Below, piece after piece: positions 55,819 to 64,000 of a stretch of 64,000 nt of DNA. The notes under the pieces are model-generated. The model saw nothing but the letters and a program-made list of their open reading frames with translations, ran no database searches and was not told the origin of the DNA. Origin of the DNA: Mercenaria mercenaria (lineage: Eukaryota; Mollusca; Bivalvia; Venerida; Veneridae); assembly GCF_021730395.1 (NCBI RefSeq), contig NW_026463352.1, forward strand, positions 1 to 64,000, written 5' to 3'. Each line of letters opens with the position of its first letter. Within the stretch, counting starts at the first letter, position 1. The position numbers were made by a program, and so were the translations under genes.

Positions 55819-56083
55819 GGGTCTCCTTAGCCGAGTGATTAAGGTTGCTTACTTCAAATCACTAGCCTCTCACCAGTGTTGACTCGAACCTGACTCCGGG
55901 CGTCGGAGTTTTCATGTGAGGAAGCCATCCAACTGGCTTACGGAAAGGTTAGTTCCCCCTCTTGTGATGAAATAATGCACGGAGCGGCACATGTGTTCTT
56001 TCTCCACCATTAGGCTGGAAAGTCGCTATATGACCTATATAGTTTTGTCGGTGCAACGTTAAACCCAACAAAAGCAAAACAAA
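55819..56083 (+). repeat. tRNA-derived SINE, family S2
   Basis: The head GTCTCCTTAGCCGAGTGATT, with GACTCGAACC further on, resembles a Ser/Leu-type tRNA with a long variable arm. The body has GTGATGAAATAATGCACGGA, the tail GTGCAACGTTAAACCCAACA. It begins about 20 bp from the acceptor of the exon candidate at 55680-55797. Confidence 0.75.
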
Positions 56084-56921
56084 TTTGCACATACCCCTTT
56101 CGGATGGTCCAATAATGTAGAACATTTTAACTTCTCTATGGACAAGGGCAATGGTAAACAACTCGAATTACTTAAAACTTCTTTTATCCCTTGTTACGTT
56201 CCCTTGTATTTACATTAATTATACTTTAAAATCTTTTTTTTTTTGTAGAATATATTATACACCAATGACACAGTTCATTTCACATGCCAACGGTGTCTGT
56301 AATTAATATGATTAAAATCAGTTTGATATTGATATTGACATGCGCAGTGAGACATTAGCGCATGCGTAAACAATGTTGTATTTTCCCCAAGGTAGACATG
56401 GCTGAAATGAGCCCTGGATAAAAAATATAAGACTGTATATTTAGGTAAGTACTATTTACCTTTACTAATTATAATACAAATGTTCATGTGATGTTAATAG
56501 CTATACAAATAAGTTGTAGAATGTTGAATATTTAATACATAAAACTGCAAAGCTATTATTTTGTCCTATCCTGAAATCGAAACAAGGACCTTTACTTTAG
56601 CCCTCCTTAAAGGGAAAGACATCGTTGCTCTAACATTAAATCTGTCTGTTATGATTTTTTGAATTATTTAAGAAAGTGCAAGTATTTTCAAACTCGGCCT
56701 TTAATGAAAAAAAATATGAACATTTTAAACATTTGATCAATATGACAATCATGTTTTTCCCTGGCAACAAATAAACAAAATGGAAAATGGCGGATCACTA
56801 CTCATGTTCACATAATTGTGTCACAAATACAAAGGTTTCGGATGTAGAATTACACAGAAAACGTCTGTAAATAAAAAAAAACTTTTCAATATCTACAAAT
56901 GAATTTTTATTTGCAGATCCA
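56084..56921. other. Intergenic stretch with NRF1-like motifs
   Basis: At 56339-56370 CATGCGCAGTG and GCGCATGCGTA resemble NRF1 sites, about 30 bp before AGACATGGCTGAAATG. The frame closes after seven codons. AAAATGGCGG (YY1-like) lies near 56790. Possibly promoter remnants, not demonstrated. Confidence 0.25.
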
Positions 56922-57085
56922 GCTGGGTATACGGAAGGTCGATGGTTCTACCCAGGTGCCCGCTCGTGATGAAATAATGCACGGAGGGTCACCTGGGGTC
57001 TTCCTCCGCAATTAAAGCTGGAAAGTCGCCATATGACCGATCATGTATCGGTGCGACGTTAAATAATATATATATATTTATATTA
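56922..57085 (+). repeat. SINE S2, 5'-truncated, ending in (AT)n
   Basis: Shares GTGATGAAATAATGCACGGA, GGAAAGTCGC, CATATGACC and TCGGTGCGACGTTAAA with 55819-56083, then runs into an ATATAT tract. Confidence 0.75.
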
Positions 57086-57360
57086 TTATATTTATATATA
57101 TAAATTTCGAAGTTAAAACATACTTAAAAAGGTAACGATATTTGTAAATCGCTAGTAACACGGAGGTGGTGCAACGTCAAATGTTCGTATGCGACGTAAT
57201 TTTACATGCTATATGTGAACTAAAATCATTATCCTATATGAAGGACTGTCGGTATTTCTTCATAATAACGATGTTTACCACATTAACATACTTACATATT
57301 TACTAAATTGTTTCAATAATTTCTGTCAGCGCTAAAAACGAATAAAGCCTGTTTATGAGT

Positions 57361-57383
57361 TTTTTTTTTTTTTTTTTTTTTTT
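57361..57383. repeat. Poly-T tract (about 23 T)
   Basis: Homopolymer run, possibly the tail of a worn retroposon on the minus strand. Confidence 0.85.
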
Positions 57384-58150
57384 ACATCTTCAGTTTAAAT
57401 GTTTTCTGTCATCTAAATCAATGATGTCATAAAAATTAATGTTTAAAGCATGCGCAGAAAAATGTTATTCAAGGCAAACATGGTGGCGATGAGTTAATTT
57501 AAGTAATTAAGAAATTTCTTCAATGGTTTGTCCAAATTGTACAAATTTCCGGCAAAATAAAGAACACGAAATAATCCTATCATTCTGATGTCCTTTTTTT
57601 GTTTTTGGCTAAAAATCGTCTTTACTTAAAGTTGAAGTTTGGTCATATTACAAACATATTCGGTCATGAGTTTGTTTTTTTCTACACTCGCTTAAAATTT
57701 TCAAATCAAGAAGAAAAATGCCTAGTTCGGGAGTCGAACCTTGGGCGCCACGGCAATAAAAATTAAATACTTAGGTATCGCGAGTAAAGCGTTACAAAAG
57801 TTTCAGAGTAAAACTTAGTAAAACAACAGATTTGCATGTTTCTTTAAGTATAGTATGTCAGTAGTTAAGTTTCAATGCCGTGTGAAGAAATATAGCATTA
57901 GTTTCCTTATACCTTATTTTTTCTTTTTCTTGTCGCACGATCTGGAGGCCATTGTTTTTAACTTGGCTTTGTGCTCCCTTTATTTGTTATTTTTCTTATC
58001 CAAAATGTTGAGATCTCTGAACAAAATCGCACGTTGTTATGTATCAAATAACATGTAATGAATCCTGAATTGATTTATAATTTACCTGTCACACAAAAAG
58101 TTTATCGATCGGGCTAGGCACAAAGGTATACATGTAATAAGATTATTTCC
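57384..58150. other. Intergenic stretch with a worn tRNA-like 3' end
   Basis: At 57716-57752 the minus strand reads GGTTCGACTCCCGAACTAGG, a T-arm plus acceptor-like sequence. No D-arm or anticodon arm fits upstream. It is probably a SINE or tRNA relic. Confidence 0.25.
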
Positions 58151-58199
58151 TTATGGAAAGACATAGCGTTCTTCTGATATTGATTTAACACTTTATGTG

Positions 58200-59120
58200 A
58201 GCATTTAGTTTGCCTCGCAAAACAATGCGCTGTATATTGTGGTGCTTTTTTCAATATTTGCGATGTTTTGAACTTGATGTGCAGTGCCTTCAGACGTATA
58301 TATGCGATGCTTTCTGTATACGGGTAGCTATCATCTATATTTATACTAATTCTAACTTTATACGACATGCATTCTGTTGTAAACGAGGTACTTGCGACTG
58401 TATATCGACTGGTTTTCATACGGTGGGATTGAGCTGCATATGCAGTCATCTTAGCTTAAATTAAATGTGGTGGTTTCTGTTGTGTGTATGTATTTAAAGG
58501 TACGTGTAAAGGGTGTAAATAATGTGCGTTACAGATAACAGGAAAGGTACGTACTATTCACTAAAAGACTACAAATGACCATGTTTTAGGTTCTGCTTTT
58601 GAGTAAGTTCAGTACGACATTCGGTGAAAAATTGCCCTTTAATATTTATTTTTTGTAGAAAATGGCATTTTCACTAATCTTTACGTGGGTAGGCCAATTC
58701 CATACTAACAATATATACATGTACATGTATATGTTGCAAAATGTTTTGAAGCTTTTTGTTTGGTTGTACATTATAGTAGTTATAAATTGGCATTGTACCA
58801 ATACTATATCAAAATCTGACATAAAATGTTTGTGTTAGTGTCAACGAAATTCAGAAAGAAAAAAATGCTGGTTTATTTTCAAAATTTGAACATTACTGAA
58901 CTACGTAGAATAACTAATCAAGTTTCTATAGCAGAATTACGTTAACATATCAACATTTAATACTTACAATGTTTTTGTTATAGGAACGAACTTTTCTTGT
59001 ACCCTTTATATGCGATTGTTTCAACAGCATCAGTCGTAGTGGTTCGATTTTCATACTCGGTACTTTCAACTGTATTTGCGGTGATTTCAATGTGGTTCTT
59101 ATTTCATTATGGTAAAACAA
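58200..59120 (-). repeat. Degenerate short repeats of about 22 nt, two blocks
   Basis: On the minus strand, blocks 58210-58450 and 58975-59110 consist of loosely repeated words such as GAAAGCATCGCATATATACG, GAAGGCACTGCACATCAAG, AAAACATCGCAAATATTG and GAAACAATCGCATATAAAGG. Long open frames here come from this composition. The periodicity is by eye and weak. Confidence 0.35.
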
Positions 59121-59825
59121 CAATATGAGAGCAAGTTTATTTAAAAAATAAGGAGCATTTCCGAAAACATCTGGCATAGATTACAAGAGTATTTTTCAAA
59201 TGTTTGCACCGGCGGAAAAAAATAGCACAAAGACTGTATGTGTACTGCGTTTGCATGCCTTTGAATGTATAGGGCTAAAAGAATGGCGTTGAAGAGGCAG
59301 AATGGCCTCAAATAATATCCTATGTCGAGTGTTAACGGCAAACTTCGCAAAATACTTTCGTAACATTTCAAGCTCAAAATGCAGTTTTCTCATAATTTTA
59401 AATGCATCACATATATAGTTGATAGTACATTACAATGCGCCACATAAAAAGTCATAAGCACGGACTGTGCAGTTGAAAATACTACGTGTAAATTAAAAGA
59501 AATTCACATACACCGCACATATATGTGCAAGGACGCACATACATAAAAATTATACGCCATAAATACGAGTAAAACAATGCATATAGCTGCCGGTTGTGCT
59601 CGAAGGTCATGATTGTGATGATCTTAAGCTGAAAATTGATTTCCGGTCGACAATCGAAGAATGCTTCGGCGTAGGGACATCAATCTTCCCGGTTAACAAT
59701 CTGTATTGACTTTGAGGTTGGATGCCTGAAGGTCAGTGCCGCAGTTATCTTGAGGAGGATATTGGTATCCGATCAATAAATCAATAAATCTTCATCTAAG
59801 GTACCTCAAATATCCTAGCTAGGCT

Positions 59826-60307
59826 AGAAATAAAAATAAACAATCGCTGAAAACTGTGTTCAACCTAGTTATGTGAAATTTCAACACTCGCACGCTATTA
59901 CAAATGCATCAAAACAAACATGTGTAACAGTTCCTTGAAAATGGTGAGTTTTTAAAAGCGCTTGACTGTCTGGAAGTGGGGCCTGTTTAAACAGTTCTTT
60001 TTTCGGAATTCAATGCTTATATCAGTATACTGACACTTGTTTTGTAGAGTAATATAGGTAATATACACGCTATCATTACAAAAACAACAAAACAAGTGTC
60101 AGTATACTAATATAAACATTGAATTCCGAAAAAAAGACTGCCTAAATGGGACCCACTTCCGGGCAGTCAAACGCCTTCAAAAACTCACCATTTTCAAAGA
60201 ACTGTTACACGTGTTAGTTTTGATTCATTTGCAATCGCATGCGAGTGTTGAAATTTCACATAATTAAGTGGAACACAGTTTTCAGCAATTGTTTATTTTT
60301 ATTTCTT
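59826..60307. repeat. 482-bp giant palindrome (long-arm hairpin element)
   Basis: Arms of about 210 bp: AGAAATAAAAATAAACAATC pairs with the right end. AACAGTTCCTTGAAAATGGT pairs with ACCATTTTCAAAGAACTGTT, and TCAGTATACTGACACTTGTT with AACAAGTGTCAGTATACT. The centre is about 55 bp at 60048-60090. No protein and no target duplication identified. Confidence 0.88.
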
Positions 60308-61460
60308 TACAAATGGCATTCATTTTCAAAGGGGGACAACTTTTTCAGAATATTTTCAGTACAGGACAGTACGGCAGATTATGTAATGGTAAAGTAAAAT
60401 ATTGGTAACGATGTTATTCGTTTATAAAATATTTCTGTGTTTTGGTGATATACTCCTAAACCTTAAGCGAATAAGGCGGATTATATTGTTATCACACCGG
60501 CGTTGGGTAAAAGTTGTTCACCTTCTAAACTTCACATTCAACTGTCCCTATGGTTATCAAATCTCATATTTTGCAATAATGTTGGTTAGGTATTTATATC
60601 ACGCTTCTCGATACCTTCTTAATCAAAAATCATTATTTAAGGATTGATTTTGTTTAGGGGGTAATGAGTTCGTATCCTCCAACTTCTAACGCCTATACAA
60701 GTTACATTGGCATCTCAAAAATGGAAATAGACAAGTCAAAACAATACAATCAAACTACATAATTTATTTTTGTAAATAAGTATCCTTCCTCCTTACCAAA
60801 CTATTTCGGTACTATTTCAACTTTGGTTCTAGTTAGACAGTAATCTCTGCAAATCGCTCTACATATATGGAACCAATTGCCCGTTTAACTGAAATTCTGT
60901 TCCATATTGTTACAAAACGTAGACTTTCTTTATAACATAGCGCCACCTCGGAAGTATCATTAGCTCTTTTTTCGACTCACCTCATTTGCCACCAAAAACA
61001 GGTAGAGCCAATGTTTACAGGCCGTGTTGCAGCTTATTTTGTTTCTAAGTATTTATTTTTCCTCCAACACACTGACATTTACACACTGATCACCAAAACA
61101 TGAGAGATTTGAATAAATATTTTTATGCAAGCTTCGTAGCATTAGCTCCATATAACCAAGGTATATATCTTACACTCACTTTATGAGCTCTGTTTGATGA
61201 TGTAGTAAATCAAATCAAAACCCAACACGTATCTTTGATTGAAATCTGTCATTTAATATCTAAATGACGAATTTGAAAACACAATTAACAATAAATGGTT
61301 CTGTTACAGCATCATACATAATATGTGATAGGTGACTAATTTTATCAAGAAAAGACAAATATTAACAGTTGATCTAACCTTTATGCCACATATTGCAAAA
61401 ACATAATAAATGAATTTCATTTATTAAGTTATTAGCAATAACCCCATCCGAAGAAAGTGA
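60308..61460. other. Intergenic stretch, no gene seen
   Basis: AT-rich unique-looking DNA. An 81-codon open frame near 60402 has no recognisable features. Confidence 0.25.
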
Positions 61461-61494
61461 GTGTATCATTTATTTATCAACAGCTTACTACTGT

Positions 61495-62525
61495 GTTGTG
61501 TTACACCCTCTAACATGCAGAAATTGTAGAAAATGGTATATTTAACATGACAAAATACAGGTGAGCAACCCTTGGCACCATCACTCAAGCAAAGTATCAG
61601 TAACTCATAAAAACATGCAAAATTGCCTATACTATTAAACTTCATGTAACATGATAAAATAAGTGCGAGAGACCCATGACCCCATCGCACCATTAGCAAT
61701 AAGAATTATAAACATAAAAAACTAAATATTTACTTGATAACAATCATCCACCCCAACAAAGGTGTATGATTTCTAAAATCCAATACTGATATTTGTCTTA
61801 AGAGGATAACAGAAGAATACTTGTTAACGTGTTACACTCTCTAACATGCAGAAATTGTAGAAAATGGTACATGTATATTTGACATGACAAAATAGAGATA
61901 AGAATCCCTTGGCACCATCACACAAGCAAAATATTAGAAAATTGCCTATTAATAAACTTTATGTACATGTAAAATGATAACTTAAGTGCGAGAGACCCAT
62001 GACCCCATCGCACCATTAGCAATCAGAATTACAATATAAGAAAACTAGATATTAACTTGATAAAAATAATCCACCCCAAACAAAGGTGTATGACTTCTAA
62101 AATCCAATACTGATATTTGTCTTAAGAGGATAACTGAATAATACTTGTTAACATGATAATCACAAGGTGAGAGACCCTTGACCCCATCACATTTGTATTA
62201 AGAGGATAACTGAAGAATACTCGTTGAAGAGTTACATCCTCTAACATGCAGAAATTGTAGACAATGGTACAAGTATATTTAACATGACAAAATAGAGGCG
62301 AGCATCCCTTGGCACCATCATACAAGCAAAATATCAGTAACTTATGAAAACATGCAAAATTGCCTACTAATAAACTTTGTGTACATGTAACATGATAACA
62401 TAAGTGCGAGAGACCCATGACCCCATCGCACCATTAGCAATAAGAATTACAAACATAAGAAAACTGAATAATACTTGTTAACATGATAATCACAAGGTGA
62501 GAGACCCTTGACCCCATCACATTTG
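61495..62525. repeat. Tandem repeat, three units of about 330-400 bp plus a fragment
   Basis: The landmark TAACATGCAGAAATTGTAGA recurs near 61511, 61841 and 62241. GTGCGAGAGACCCATGACCC, a shorter GGTGAGAGACCCTTGACCCC and CCACCCCAACAAAGGTGTAT recur with the units. No arm/hairpin ends of the Helentron-like type seen. Confidence 0.85.
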
Positions 62526-62529
62526 TGAC

Positions 62530-64000
62530 CATGATGTACCTATATGATTGGAGCTTGGACCCCATCTAATTTTTCTCCCATAGGAATGCGAATATACTTT
62601 TTATAAGCGTTTGAAAACCACCTGCCAAAAGGTCGATTTTTTTTTTCTGAAACTCCCCATAAACCTCTTTGCAATGCCGCACCAATGCGGAAACTATGAC
62701 CTTTGTAAAAGTCATTACTATACCCTAACCGAGTGAGTGACATTTGAAGCTTGGTACAAAAAAAAATATATATATCTTGTCACTGGATGATTATCAAAAA
62801 CGGAAATAGTGGGCCAGGTGGAGCGTTACTTAATGTATAATACGAGTACAATGCATGCAATGGGCACATACCTAATTCATAGTGACAACATGATATATGC
62901 AGTTTATGGGTCTTGCCTTGACTATAATTATAGCTTTTCAGAACCAGGTCAAAGCTATTTAGTTCGATTGAATGTTATATATACATGTTCTACTACTATG
63001 ATATACGAGTCGGGAGAGGAAGAAGTAAATTCTCCAACTCGAAGGAAAACACGAAAGGTCAATAAATAAATGGCTGTTAGCAGTATAAGTAGAAATTGCG
63101 AATTGTAAACTACGTCCATTGACCGTATTAAGTTATGCAACTGGCAAACGTGTGTCTGTTTTAGGAACTAAATTATGATAACCTTGCAATGTTTTTAAAA
63201 TGTGTGTCTTAAAACAAAAAGTTATATCTCAAACATTGTAGAACTAATCTTTTGACCAGGCATATAATACTTAGGTCCTGAGATGTTTGTTTATTTACCA
63301 AGCCTACAACTGAATTGGAATGATTTTTAATGCATTTTGGACATAAATTTTGACAGAAGCACACCAGGTCCAATAGTTTTCACAAGTTCTACTGCATCAT
63401 CAATATTTTGATATTGAGCAAAACACAATTCTGATGGGATTCCAGCCTTAACAGATTGACCTTCTGGAAATGATAAATAATGTATTCCACGAAATTCACT
63501 GGGTTCTTGATTTGGTACTAAACCCAGAGTTGAGGTCATAAAGTTGCTGAAAGGTGGTTCATTCAAAGGACCCGGAACACGACCCGCATCAATTTCAACA
63601 GTGATTTTATGCCCTCTAAATTTTCAGTCGCAGATTTTAAATTCCCAGGAAATTTATTAGAATGAGTACCTGTAAAAAGGTATTTTAAAGCCCTTGTGAA
63701 GCCATTCATCAAATATTCAGTTAATTTCAAGTCGCACCTTGGAGCCAGTATCGTAGGTTATCAGAATTAATTGGTTTAACAATATGAAAAGTAGCCTTAT
63801 TTAAGACTGCAGGCACCATGCATAGGGTTACGTTATCAGTTCTTTGACTTGAAATTTGATTGCACCTTTTAAAAAACACACAATTCGTCCATGAGAACCG
63901 GGGCACTTTTGACATCTGTGCTGAAAGATGCACGATTTTCTGGCACTAGACCCGTTGTTAAAATCAAAGCACGGGTTGTTTTAGTGGGATCTTGCGCCAA
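62530..64000 (-). mobile_element. DIRS-like tyrosine-recombinase retroelement, broken fossil, runs off window
   Basis: Minus-strand pieces in element order: a gag/RT-linker-like segment at 63727-64000, an RT N-terminal segment at 63327-63600 (LGLVPNQEPSEFRGIHYLSF, typical of DIRS reverse transcriptase), and a tyrosine recombinase C-terminal segment at 62540-62743 (GHSFRIGAA and FGRWFSNAYKKYIR). The middle of the element is missing. It is clearly broken in several places and probably old. The 5' part lies outside the window, and no terminal repeats were identified. Confidence 0.75.
62809..63069 (+). other. Open stretch opposite the DIRS-like fossil, unassigned
   Basis: An 86-codon open frame on the plus strand lies between the recombinase and RT pieces of the fossil. 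No motif recognised; probably chance or inserted foreign DNA. Confidence 0.15.

Noticed and set aside
61466-62418. Two similar minus-strand open frames (CYMKF, HVKYT motifs)
   Set aside because: They arise from successive units of the 330-400-bp tandem repeat, with no sign of coding selection.

Overview
The window looks like nuclear DNA of a bivalve mollusc, probably a venerid-type clam. The reasons are an AT-rich, intron-heavy host gene, tRNA-derived SINEs whose 3' tails read like GTTAAACCCAAAACAAACA, and a very high load of tandem-repeat-bearing non-autonomous transposons of a kind common in bivalves. The species assignment is inference. No bacterial gene structure is present.

One host gene can be read almost completely: TIMM44 (mitochondrial import motor subunit Tim44) on the minus strand. 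It has fourteen well supported coding exons between 22327 and 42247 and a probable first exon at 49442-49498. Joined, they give 459 codons plus a stop, close to the 452 residues of the human protein, and every junction keeps frame. About 95% of its roughly 27 kb is intron, and much of that is transposon-derived. Two other exon-like segments with good splice signals (55680-55797 minus, 15525-15651 plus) belong to genes I cannot name.

The rest is mobile DNA. Region by region: 1-3.7 kb holds tandem-repeat elements; 4.3-8.8 kb holds palindromic and TIR elements, including a 423-bp TIR element that carries a tRNA-like gene; 9.7-21.2 kb holds several tandem-repeat elements, a 190-bp higher-order minisatellite and two inverted copies of a family with AGGTCAAGGTCA arrays; 22.3-49.5 kb is TIMM44 with insertions in most of its larger introns; 42.47-48.19 kb is a nest (SINE, two TIR/hairpin elements in the SINE, a LINE in the larger one, two tandem-repeat elements in the LINE); 52-55 kb has another tandem-repeat element and a decayed LINE; 55.8-60.3 kb has SINEs, degenerate short repeats and a giant palindrome; 61.4-62.5 kb has a tandem repeat; 62.5-64 kb is a broken DIRS-like retroelement running off the window edge.

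The most striking pattern is a shared layout in at least fifteen insertions of about eight sequence families. Each starts C(A/T)AGA or CAAA after an A-rich flank, has a short 5' hairpin, then a family-specific arm; it ends with the exact complement of that arm followed by TAAAA or similar. The arms differ between families but match within each element. This layout predicted further members (36667-37686, 18929-19280) that lack obvious tandem repeats. It resembles Helentron-derived non-autonomous elements, but no helicase is present here, so that class assignment is inference.
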